Below are positions 17,050 to 24,820 of a stretch of 64,000 bases of DNA, one piece after another. Position numbers and translations under genes: made by a program. The notes beneath the pieces are model-generated. The model saw only the letters and a program-made list of their open reading frames with translations, did not search any database and was not told where the DNA came from. The DNA is taken from contig JAHCHO010000003.1 in NCBI GenBank assembly GCA_026129685.1, positions 171,256 through 235,255 on the forward strand. The letters are read 5' to 3'. This stretch comes from Fimbriimonadaceae bacterium (GTDB lineage: Bacteria > Armatimonadota > Fimbriimonadia > Fimbriimonadales > Fimbriimonadaceae). Every line of letters begins with the position of its first letter. The first letter of the stretch is position 1.

Positions 17050-17709
17050 CTACAGATCGAACAAAGAGCCCTGCGACAGCCTTGGGGGCGCCTTGGGCGG
17101 CAGGGTCTCCTCCCGCGTGGCGGTCGTGCGCTTCATCGCCGAGGCGGGGTACGGGGTCAGGACCGAACCGAGCGCGTCGGGGCTGTCCAAACTCCCGTCC
17201 AGCCACACCCCGTAGGCGTCCGGACGAAGAATGACGGGCATCCGATCGTGGATCGGCGAAACCAGTTCGTTCGGCCCGACCGTCAGCAGCGCGCAGGTCG
17301 CGTCCTTCCGGTTCTTCGTCGCCTCTTCCCAAATGCCCGCGAACGCGAACGTCCCGCCGTCTAGAAGCGAGAATCGGTACGCCTGCCGCGCCGACTTCTC
17401 CCCGCCCCACTCGAAGAAGGAGGTTGCGGGCAGGAGGCACCGGCGCTTCCGTGCGGCTTCCCGAAACACCGACCGCTCGAAAACCGTTTCGCTCCGCGCG
17501 TTGATGTGGCCCGTCTCCTTCGGGTCGTCCGACCAGCGTGGAACCAGGCCCCACCGCAGAAACGAGAGGATGCGCGACCCGTCCGACTCAAACACCGCCG
17601 GCACGTCGTTCGTCGGCGCGATCACGGGCAACTCGGGCCAAGCCCCGTCCACCCCAAAGAGGTCGAGAAGGCGATCCCGCATGGGGACGAAGCCGTACCG
17701 CGCGCACAT
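17050..17709 (-). CDS. SOS response-associated peptidase (SRAP, YedK/HMCES)
   Basis: 219 aa. SRAP proteins form a covalent link with abasic sites in single-stranded DNA through Cys2, shielding them during replication. After removal of Met the chain begins CARYG, as required. Other conserved parts are RWGLVPRWSDDP, INARSETV, RCLLPATSFFEW (catalytic Glu) and SPIHDRMPVIL (His). The 12-residue longer reading would bury Cys2, so the ATG at 17709 is correct, and CAACAT six bases ahead supports it. It sits 79 bases from the divergent terminase gene. Confidence 0.95.
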   Translation of the reverse strand: MCARYGFVPMRDRLLDLFGVDGAWPELPVIAPTNDVPAVFESDGSRILSFLRWGLVPRWSDDPKETGHINARSETVFERSVFREAARKRRCLLPATSFFEWGGEKSARQAYRFSLLDGGTFAFAGIWEEATKNRKDATCALLTVGPNELVSPIHDRMPVILRPDAYGVWLDGSLDSPDALGSVLTPYPASAMKRTTATREETLPPKAPPRLSQGSLFDL

Positions 17710-17715
17710 GGTCCG

Positions 17716-17721
17716 ATGTTG
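17716..17721 (-). promoter_or_regulatory. -10 element, leaderless start of the SRAP gene
   Basis: CAACAT, spacer cggacc, ATG. A leaderless ATG also yields the exact N-terminal Met-Cys that SRAP chemistry needs. Confidence 0.55.
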
Positions 17722-17788
17722 GCACGATCGGTGGTCCCAGGCCACGCCGTCACGGTTGTCGGCCGAACCCGTCGGGACCTAGGCGATC

Positions 17789-19066
17789 GTGCGCCCCTTC
17801 CTCGATCGACTGGCCCCGGTTTGGACTCCCCACCCTGGCCAACGCGAGTTTCTCGAACATCCGGCCCGCATCAAGGTTCTCGCCTGCGGGCGCCGTTGGG
17901 GCAAGACGGACGTCTGCGCCGTCCAGACCGTGTTCGCCTTGCACCGAACCGAACCCACCCGCCACCTGATCCTCGCCCCAACGCTCGATCAGGCCGCCTT
18001 GCTCTTCGAACGCGTCGTCGCGCTGTTGGAGGCTCTGTTCGAACTCGAGGGCCGCGAGGAAGCCGCCGCCGTCAAGCGCACCCCCTACCCGTGGCTTCGC
18101 CTGGGTCCTCACCGCGTGATCGCCCGGTCGGGCCACGTCGGACGGTCGCTCCGTGGAAACGAGGCGACCCACCTCGTGGTGGACGAAGCCGCCTACCTGC
18201 CGGAGGCGACGGTCACCGAGGTCGCCATGCCGATGCTGGCCACGACCAACGGGGAACTGGCCCTCATCGGCACCCCGAGCGGCCTGAACCACTTCTGGCG
18301 CTTCTTCGAGTACGGCCGCAGCGGCGAGCACGGGGTCTGGAGCCGAACCGGTCCTTCCTCCGAATCGCCGCACGTGTCACGCGAGTTCCTCGCCATCCAG
18401 CGCGAACTGATATCCGAGCGAGGCTACGCCGTCGAGTACGAGGCCCGCTTCATCGAGGCGGGCGGGTCGGTGTTTCGCGGCGAGGCGATCGAGGCGGCCG
18501 TGTCGCCGGTTCGGAGGCCGCTCGGCCGCCGTGACCACGTGTGCATCGGGGTGGACTGGGGCTTGGTCGGCGACGAGACCGCCGTCTGCGTGTTGGCCGG
18601 GACGCAAGGCGACGCCTTCCTCGTGGCGATGGACCGATTCTGCGGACAACCGTGGCTGGCCCAGGTCGAGCGCGTCGCGCAGATCGCCGAGCGCTATCCC
18701 GGGTCGCAACTGCGCGTGGACGGCACCGGCCTGGGAAGCGGACCGAGCGAGTTCCTTCACGCGCGCCTGCCCGGCCACGGGTTCCTAAGCGTGACCTTCT
18801 CGGCGGCCGCCAAAGCGGCCCTGATCCAAACCCTGGCCAAAGCCTTCGAGACGAACGCGCTGCGCCTGCCACCGGACCCCGAACTCCTTCGCCAGTTGCG
18901 CAGCTACCGCGCGACGCCCCTGGCGGGTGGATCGCTTCGCTACGCGGCGGCCGGCGGGCACCATGACGACCTCGTCGCCGCCTTGGCGCTGGCCCTCGCC
19001 GGCCTCCCCGCCCTGACCACGGGACCGACAATTCAGCTCGGCACCCCGCGCGCGTTCCTGAGCTAG
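17789..19066 (+). CDS. Phage terminase large subunit
   Basis: 425 aa from GTG. The packaging ATPase has Walker A GRRWGKT (residues 34-40) and Walker B LVVDEAAY (Asp132-Glu133). The RNase H-like nuclease has Asp256 (GVDWGL), Asp311 (RVDGTGLG) and Asp393/394 (GGHHDDLVAAL). All expected catalytic residues remain, so it should still cut DNA and drive packaging. It stands alone: SRAP precedes it divergently and a Ppx/GppA gene follows 27 bases later. The portal and head genes are about 8 and 31 kb away. It is therefore either a relic under selection or part of a dispersed particle system. Confidence 0.92.
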   Translation: MRPFLDRLAPVWTPHPGQREFLEHPARIKVLACGRRWGKTDVCAVQTVFALHRTEPTRHLILAPTLDQAALLFERVVALLEALFELEGREEAAAVKRTPYPWLRLGPHRVIARSGHVGRSLRGNEATHLVVDEAAYLPEATVTEVAMPMLATTNGELALIGTPSGLNHFWRFFEYGRSGEHGVWSRTGPSSESPHVSREFLAIQRELISERGYAVEYEARFIEAGGSVFRGEAIEAAVSPVRRPLGRRDHVCIGVDWGLVGDETAVCVLAGTQGDAFLVAMDRFCGQPWLAQVERVAQIAERYPGSQLRVDGTGLGSGPSEFLHARLPGHGFLSVTFSAAAKAALIQTLAKAFETNALRLPPDPELLRQLRSYRATPLAGGSLRYAAAGGHHDDLVAALALALAGLPALTTGPTIQLGTPRAFLS

Positions 19067-19081
19067 ATGGGCCGTCGGCTG

Positions 19082-19087
19082 TACACT
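19082..19087 (+). promoter_or_regulatory. -10 element, leaderless start of the Ppx/GppA gene
   Basis: TACACT, spacer cggcgc, ATG. It lies after the terminase stop. Confidence 0.65.
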
Positions 19088-19093
19088 CGGCGC

Positions 19094-20020
19094 ATGCAAA
19101 CTCACTCGCCCCGCCGCGCGGTCCTTGATGTCGGCTCGAACTCGGTGCTGCTTCTGGTCTCCGAGCAGGACGGTGCGCGATGGAACGTCGTCCGGGAGGC
19201 GACACGGGTAACCGCGCTCGGGGAGGGCACCAAGGCGACGGGCCTGCTCGGTGAGTCGGGAATGACGCACACGCTGGCCGCGATCGCGGAGTTCTGGGAG
19301 GCCGCCCGCGAACTGGGGGCGACGAACATCCGCGCCTTCGCCACGATGGCCGCGCGCATCGCGACGAACACGCCCGTCTTCCTGGGTCGGGCCGCCGCCC
19401 AAGGGACCCCGGTCGAGGTGATGAGCGGGGACGACGAGGCGCACTACGGCTTCTCGGCGGTGGCGAACGACGCCACGTTCGCCGCCTCGACGCGCATCGC
19501 CATCGTGGACGTGGGCGGCCAGAGCACCGAGCTCTTGCTCGCCGAACGCGAGAGCGACACTTGGAACGTGCGACACCAACGCAGTTACCCGATCGGCACG
19601 CTCGGCCTACGATCCGGCGTACTCCGCGACGAATCACCGGACTTCGCCGCCAGACTAAACGCGGTAGTCCAGATCGATGAGGCGATCGACCTATCCGAAA
19701 CGTTGCCGCCGCCCGTCGAAACCGTCGCGCTCGGCGCGACGGGAACGAATCTCGTCACGATCGCGGATCGGGCGACCGCTTGGGAACCCAAGCGGGTGCA
19801 CGGGCGGTATCTGGACTATACGGACATCGGGCGGATGGCGGGTTGGTTGCTCGACATGACGGACGCGGAACGCGCCGCTCTGGTCGGAATCGAACCTGGA
19901 CGCGAACGATCCATCCATATCGGCGCCCTGATTCTCGAGCGCTTCCTGTTCGCGCTCAAGGTACCGGGGTGTCGGGTGTCCGTCCGCGGTTGGCGGCACG
20001 CGGTTCTCGAGAATTCTTGA
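19094..20020 (+). CDS. Ppx/GppA-family phosphatase
   Basis: 308 aa. The actin-like fold starts AVLDVGSNSVLLLV (phosphate loop 1), continues with ATMAARIATN and has the second loop IAIVDVGGQSTELLLAE. These are the marks of exopolyphosphatase/guanosine pentaphosphate phosphatases, acting in polyphosphate or stringent-response turnover. The protein is the short bacterial form without a C-terminal HD domain. An in-frame ATG at 19067 exists, but TACACT six bases before 19094 favours the shorter, leaderless start. Confidence 0.9.
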   Translation: MQTHSPRRAVLDVGSNSVLLLVSEQDGARWNVVREATRVTALGEGTKATGLLGESGMTHTLAAIAEFWEAARELGATNIRAFATMAARIATNTPVFLGRAAAQGTPVEVMSGDDEAHYGFSAVANDATFAASTRIAIVDVGGQSTELLLAERESDTWNVRHQRSYPIGTLGLRSGVLRDESPDFAARLNAVVQIDEAIDLSETLPPPVETVALGATGTNLVTIADRATAWEPKRVHGRYLDYTDIGRMAGWLLDMTDAERAALVGIEPGRERSIHIGALILERFLFALKVPGCRVSVRGWRHAVLENS

Positions 20021-20074
20021 GAACTAGAACGATAGGATAGTGGCGGGTGGTCGAAATAGACGGCGAGGTCGGAA

Positions 20075-20608
20075 ATGAAGAAGTACGGTTTGTTGTTGGC
20101 CAAGGTCGGGTATTGCGCGGTGGTGGCGGGCCTGCTCACCGGGGCGGGCGTGCTCGGCTCTCAACGCCTTAAGGAGAACGGCGTCGTCGTCGATCCCTTG
20201 GAGGCGGTCGGAGGGGGCGCGCCCGGAAGGACGGCCCGGTTCCTGGATATGTCGGACGTCGAGTCCTCCAAGTCGCCCGGCAAAGCCATGGTCTATGTCA
20301 CGGGGGCGGTCAAGAACCCCGGACTCTACGAGATCCCCCTCGGAGCCCGCGCCATCGAGGCGATCGCCGCCGCCGGAGGGGCGACCGAGAAAGCCGACCT
20401 CGAGAGGGTGAATCTCGCCCAGAGGATGCCGGACGGGGCGCACGTCGCCGTGCCGGAATCGACGGGCGGCCGCCCCCGCGTCCAGATTCGCCTGCCAAAG
20501 GTCGCCGTGGGCCGGGTCTCGTCCCTGAACCGAGACGCCGCACGCGGGAGCGGGAAAGAACCAACCCTCCACGAGGTCGTCGCCGAGGACACGGTCGCCT
20601 ACCTCTGA
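20075..20608 (+). CDS. Membrane-anchored SLBB-domain protein (ComEA-like N-terminal half)
   Basis: 177 aa. One membrane segment at about residues 8-27, then a linker and an SLBB domain: MVYVTGAVKNPGLYEIPLGARAIEAIAAAGG (about 70-100) and RMPDGAHVAVP. SLBB occurs in ComEA DNA receptors and in polysaccharide export proteins. The helix-hairpin-helix DNA-binding part of ComEA is missing; the tail is short and basic. A ligand, DNA or sugar, cannot be decided. GAGGTCGGA before the ATG is the ribosome site, and TAGGAT near 20033 may be its -10. Its last ten bases overlap the convergent GxGYxYP gene. Confidence 0.75.
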   Translation: MKKYGLLLAKVGYCAVVAGLLTGAGVLGSQRLKENGVVVDPLEAVGGGAPGRTARFLDMSDVESSKSPGKAMVYVTGAVKNPGLYEIPLGARAIEAIAAAGGATEKADLERVNLAQRMPDGAHVAVPESTGGRPRVQIRLPKVAVGRVSSLNRDAARGSGKEPTLHEVVAEDTVAYL

Positions 20609-22434
20609 GGGGCCCGTTCGCGGCGCAGAAGTTCGAGAAGCACGGGCGGCGTCACGAACGCCACGTTCGGGTTCGCCGCCTTCACCCGCGCCATCGCCTC
20701 ACGGTGCTGCTTCACCGTCCAGAGGATGGTCCGGTAGAGGCGAAAGCCGGGCGTCGCCGCGTCTCCCAAAATGGTCCGCGTCGAGGCGTCCAGGTCACCG
20801 CCGTTCAGGTCCGCCCCCATTCTGAGGAACGGGACGCCGTCCACCAGCGACGATTCGGGCACCTTCTGCGCCACCACCCCTCCCGGCGACAGCTTCGCGT
20901 AGGCGCGGAGCACGTCCTCGGGCATCGGCGGCGCGTAGCCGTCGATCACGAAGCCCGTCACCGCCAGGTCCCATCGGCGGTAGTGCGGTCGACAGTGCGC
21001 GACCCAGGCGTCGAGTCCCGAGGGCAGACCGCTCCATTGCCTCGGTGGCACCAGGTTCCCGGGATTCAGATAGCCCGCGCCGGAATCGCCCGTGATGAAG
21101 GCGTCGTTGGGGGTCGCCGTTCGCCGCGCGTAGTCCATCCCGACGGGAAACCGATCCGCGAGGTTCGGGTTGAACGCCCAACCGAGCGGCACCGTGCCTC
21201 GCAACGGATCGTCCCAAGTCTCCGGCATCATGCGGTACAGCCAGGCCGCCGAATCGTAGTCTCCGACATAGAACGCGACGAACGGCTTGGCCACCGGCCG
21301 TCCGGAAGGCTCGACGAGGCCTTGCCGGAGCAGTTCGGCGTCGTCGGCAAGTTTGGGTTGCGGGTAACGCGCCTTGAGGGGAAAGTGCATGAAGAAGGAG
21401 GCGTTCGCCATCGGCCCGAGGCCTGGCGCGTCGGCGTCCATGTAGGCGTTGAAGCAGGACAGGATCTCGGCGTAGCGCCACTCGGTGGGCACGCCGCCGT
21501 GTTTTCGGCCGGTGAAGTCGGTGTACTTCAGGTCCCAGGGTGTGAACCCGCCCACATGGATCATCGCCCCCTTGGCGCGAGCGTAGGCGGCGGCGAGGAT
21601 CGCGCGAAGGGTGCGGGCGTCCTCCCCCGGCTTCTGATCGGGGTCGTCGTCCGGGGCCTCGTCGTCCCAGGAACCAAGGTCGAAGAAGAAGCCCCGCTTG
21701 GCGACGAAGTAGTCGTGGTTGGACAGCAGCGTCCGGTCCACGGGCAGGGTGCCGCGGCCTATCCAGAACGCGTCCGGGTAATAGCCCATGCGCCTTGGGT
21801 CGCACCGTCCGGTCTTGATGAAACGGTCGGCCGCCCAAAGGTAGGCGTCGCACTTCGCGCTTCCGGTGCTCGGCCGGTTCGTACCGGGGATCGTCCCGGT
21901 GCCGGTGAAGCGCGGCTTCCCGTCCGCGCCAAGCAGCCGCTCGATCACCTTGAGTCGTGGCCCGCCGGAGTCCGTCACCCACCGTCGGTAGAGCGAGTCC
22001 GGGCGATCGTCGAAGCGGACCGGCACGGCGTCGCGCATCCCCGCAAGGGTCGAAGCGAGCGCCGAGGTCGCCGGAACCCGCTCGTCCCATATCACCGTCC
22101 CGCGCACCGACGAACGGAATCGCGCCAGGACCGCATCGAGAGTCTCGAGTTCGACGACCTTCGCGCCCGCCATCCAGCCCCCCGGCTCCGCCATTCGCCG
22201 CCACCAGTACCGGTCCACCGATCCTTGGTCGCCGACCAGAAGCACGTAGAGTCGAGGCTCTCGGCGATTCACGAGACCTTGGAGCACGGACAGCGCGTGC
22301 AGATCGTCCCATTGCCGTCGGCGAACGCTCGGATCGTCGGGTGACTCCCGAAACCACTTCCAGGCGGGGACGACGACGACCTCGCGCGCCGACGCGGCGC
22401 CCAGAACCAACGCGGGAACGAACGAGAGCACCAC
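20599..22434 (-). CDS. Secreted GxGYxYP-domain protein, putative glycoside hydrolase
   Basis: 611 aa from GTG, with a signal peptide (VLSFVPALVLGAASA). The GDSGAGYLNPGNLVP segment near residue 460 is the motif that gives the GxGYxYP family its name. These large proteins occur in gut and soil bacteria beside glycan-degrading genes and are thought to be hydrolases, though activity is unproven. The N-terminal part (HALSVLQGLVNRREPRLYVLLVGD) is also typical. The gene is single and converges on the SLBB gene by a ten-base overlap. Confidence 0.8.
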   Translation of the reverse strand: MVLSFVPALVLGAASAREVVVVPAWKWFRESPDDPSVRRRQWDDLHALSVLQGLVNRREPRLYVLLVGDQGSVDRYWWRRMAEPGGWMAGAKVVELETLDAVLARFRSSVRGTVIWDERVPATSALASTLAGMRDAVPVRFDDRPDSLYRRWVTDSGGPRLKVIERLLGADGKPRFTGTGTIPGTNRPSTGSAKCDAYLWAADRFIKTGRCDPRRMGYYPDAFWIGRGTLPVDRTLLSNHDYFVAKRGFFFDLGSWDDEAPDDDPDQKPGEDARTLRAILAAAYARAKGAMIHVGGFTPWDLKYTDFTGRKHGGVPTEWRYAEILSCFNAYMDADAPGLGPMANASFFMHFPLKARYPQPKLADDAELLRQGLVEPSGRPVAKPFVAFYVGDYDSAAWLYRMMPETWDDPLRGTVPLGWAFNPNLADRFPVGMDYARRTATPNDAFITGDSGAGYLNPGNLVPPRQWSGLPSGLDAWVAHCRPHYRRWDLAVTGFVIDGYAPPMPEDVLRAYAKLSPGGVVAQKVPESSLVDGVPFLRMGADLNGGDLDASTRTILGDAATPGFRLYRTILWTVKQHREAMARVKAANPNVAFVTPPVLLELLRRERAPQR

Positions 22435-22496
22435 CCAAGGTTCGCGGGCCGGGGCAAACCGACCTTCCGTGGTTCGGATACACTCTGCCCGACCCC

Positions 22497-22988
22497 ATGG
22501 CCACCGACAACCCGGCGCCGCGCGCGCACAACCCCCTCGACCAGTTCTTCGGGGTGCTCATGATGGCCTTCGCGTTCTGCCTGGTCGGTCTCTCGATGCA
22601 GGAAGCCAAGATCACGCTCCAGACGGTGGCGAACCAGGCGAAGGTCGAGTCCCAGTACGCCCGGGATCGGACCGACGCCGGCCAGACCCAAGTGGCGATC
22701 GGGAAAGCGATCGAAGCATCGGATCGGCCGACCACGATGCTCGCGAGCGCGTCGTTCTACGTCGGAGGGCTCGGCCTGTTGGCGGGTTTCGGCGTTTGGA
22801 TCGGAAGCAGGTGGGGCTTCGCCCTCGGCGCGCTCACCGGTCTGAGCGGGCTCGGCGTCGGTCTTTTGGCGATGCACTACGGAATGAGCGGCGGCCCGCT
22901 GGGTCTGCTCTTGCACGCGACGACCGCGTCCTACTGCACCGCCCGGTTCTTCGGACGCGGGGATCCTCGGCCGCGGTCGCCCGGTTAG
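22497..22988 (+). CDS. Small integral membrane protein of unknown function
   Basis: 163 aa with about four membrane segments: around residues 15-35, 82-103, 106-127 and 128-147. A charged, Gln-rich stretch separates the first two (AKVESQYARDRTDAGQ). No family recognised. TACACT at 22479-22484 is 12 bases before the ATG, giving a leader of about six bases. The last four bases overlap the convergent methyltransferase-glycosyltransferase gene. Confidence 0.65.
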   Translation: MATDNPAPRAHNPLDQFFGVLMMAFAFCLVGLSMQEAKITLQTVANQAKVESQYARDRTDAGQTQVAIGKAIEASDRPTTMLASASFYVGGLGLLAGFGVWIGSRWGFALGALTGLSGLGVGLLAMHYGMSGGPLGLLLHATTASYCTARFFGRGDPRPRSPG

Positions 22989-24820
22989 GCCACGTCTCGG
23001 AGTTCGTCCTCGTCGGCGTCCATCAGCTGGACCACCGCTTGCACGACCGGAAACCGCGCGGAGCGTGGCACCCCCTCGAGCATCGAGGCCACCCAACGCC
23101 CGAACGCCTCGTCGTCGAGTTGGTTGATGACGTCCACCGAACGGCCCTCGAACGCGTGATAGTAGGCGTGAGCGAAGGCGGGACGCAACGCGGGCACCGG
23201 ACGCCCGCCCGTTGGGGGTCGCGTCGGCGGTTCCGGTTCGGGTTCCGGATCGGTTTCTTGGGTTCCGGTTTGGGGGCCTTGCGCAACCGCCGCCGTGGGG
23301 GAAACGGGCGCCTTGGCGTCGAGGGGCAGGTAGATCGGGGTGGTCGGCGGCGGCGTCTTGAGCTGCCAAATCGCGTCCACCGTCGGCACCAGCCACTTCG
23401 CGCAGAGAATCTCCGCGTTGCGCTTGATGAGCGCGCCGTAGTCGACGTTGAGCTTGCGGAAGGTGGTCGAACCCGCGTGGTACAGAAAGGCGCCGTTCGC
23501 CATCCAGAGGCTGAACCCCGCCATCGCCGTCCGGACGTTGTGGTCGTCGTCCTCAAAATTCCCCATCCCGAAGCGGGGATCGAATCCGCCGACCGCCGCC
23601 AGGCAGTCCGGATGCAGGAGCAGGAACAGGCCGCGCAACTGGCGAACGGGCGTGACCTCCATCGCGTGGTCTCGGTGATAGGCTTCCGCTTTCTCCAGCA
23701 TGTCGCGGTAGTCCTTCACCGCGCCGATGTCCACCTGCTGGTGGCCGTGAACCACGTTCGACACCGGCCCGATCGCCCCCGGACGCAGACCCCGGTCCTC
23801 CAGGTTCTGCATGGCGGCGACCATCTCGGCGATGCAGTCCGTCGCGGGCGCGACGTCGTCGTTGGTCACCCCGTAGTAGTCGAATCCGCCGACCTCCTTG
23901 AGTCGCGCGAGTCCCGCGTTGCATCCCGCCGCGAACCCTTCGTTCGTCTCGAGTTCGACCAAGTGAACGCGCGCCCCCATCTTGGCGCCGAACGACTCCG
24001 CCTTCTTTCGCTCCTCGTCCGAACAACCGTTCAGCGCGATGGCGAACTCGATCTCCCCCGGATAGGTGCGGGTGGTCGCGAGCACGACGTCGGCGGCGCC
24101 GTCCACGTTGTCCATCGTCGGCATCGCCAAACCCAAACGCGGCCAACGGGGCACGGGCAGGTCGCCCACCACCGCGATCAGGCTGACCGCCGTCTCGCTC
24201 AAACCTCCTGTGACCGCCCCGTGCCAGACCGGCTCCTGCGAGAGGTACGTCACCGGACGCCCTTCGAAACCCGCTTCGATCAGGGCGCGAAACTCGGCCG
24301 GCGCGAACTCCCGCCGGCGGTAGCGGTTGCGCGGCCGGTCGAGCGGTCCCCGTCCCGGGGAGACGACAAGGCGGTTGGCGGTCGAAATGGCGACCGAAGC
24401 GCCGGAATCGTTGAGCCGACGCAGAAAGCCCTTGGGGTCGGCGAGGCTTTCGAGCGTCTCGAAGCACACGACCACGTCCGCCTTGTCGAAGGCGGCGCGG
24501 TCCAGGTCGTCCCGAACGAAGCGCGCGTGAGGGTACTTCCGGCTCGCATAGCCCACGATTCCGGTGTCCACATCGATCCCGATCGCCTGGGTCGCGAAGG
24601 CCGACGCGTAGTTCGTGCCGTAGCCCTCGCCGCACCCGGCGTCAAGGACCACGCGTCCCTCGTACCACGGTCGGAAGAAAACGTACCGCTGCCAGTGCAA
24701 CGTTTCCGTCAGGAGGTCCGACGCGTTCGGCAACATCCGCTCGGCCATGCTTGCCAGCGTCCGCGGCGGCGGAACGAGCGACGTGGTCGGACGGTCCATT
24801 CGAGTGGTGCGGTTGTTCAT
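22985..24820 (-). CDS. Methyltransferase-glycosyltransferase fusion
   Basis: 611 aa in two enzymatic parts. Residues about 45-200 are a class I SAM methyltransferase (VVLDAGCGEGYGTN, then VVVCFETLESLADP). Residues about 215-440 are a family 2 glycosyltransferase with NEGFAAGCNAGL, the DxD-like TNDDVAP, and a GNFEDDDHNVR acceptor-side motif. The tail has a Pro/Glu/Thr linker and a short helical end. It probably modifies a surface glycan, adding a sugar and a methyl group. Its start overlaps the stop of the upstream three-domain gene by four bases (ATGA), so the two act together. Confidence 0.85.
   Translation of the reverse strand: MNNRTTRMDRPTTSLVPPPRTLASMAERMLPNASDLLTETLHWQRYVFFRPWYEGRVVLDAGCGEGYGTNYASAFATQAIGIDVDTGIVGYASRKYPHARFVRDDLDRAAFDKADVVVCFETLESLADPKGFLRRLNDSGASVAISTANRLVVSPGRGPLDRPRNRYRRREFAPAEFRALIEAGFEGRPVTYLSQEPVWHGAVTGGLSETAVSLIAVVGDLPVPRWPRLGLAMPTMDNVDGAADVVLATTRTYPGEIEFAIALNGCSDEERKKAESFGAKMGARVHLVELETNEGFAAGCNAGLARLKEVGGFDYYGVTNDDVAPATDCIAEMVAAMQNLEDRGLRPGAIGPVSNVVHGHQQVDIGAVKDYRDMLEKAEAYHRDHAMEVTPVRQLRGLFLLLHPDCLAAVGGFDPRFGMGNFEDDDHNVRTAMAGFSLWMANGAFLYHAGSTTFRKLNVDYGALIKRNAEILCAKWLVPTVDAIWQLKTPPPTTPIYLPLDAKAPVSPTAAVAQGPQTGTQETDPEPEPEPPTRPPTGGRPVPALRPAFAHAYYHAFEGRSVDVINQLDDEAFGRWVASMLEGVPRSARFPVVQAVVQLMDADEDELRDVA

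Noticed and set aside
20075..20608. Competence ComEA gene
   Set aside because: It has the SLBB part but no helix-hairpin-helix, so I call it only SLBB-domain.
20704..22344. 546-residue frame opposite the GxGYxYP gene
   Set aside because: No recognisable domain; the opposite strand carries a signal peptide and the family motif.
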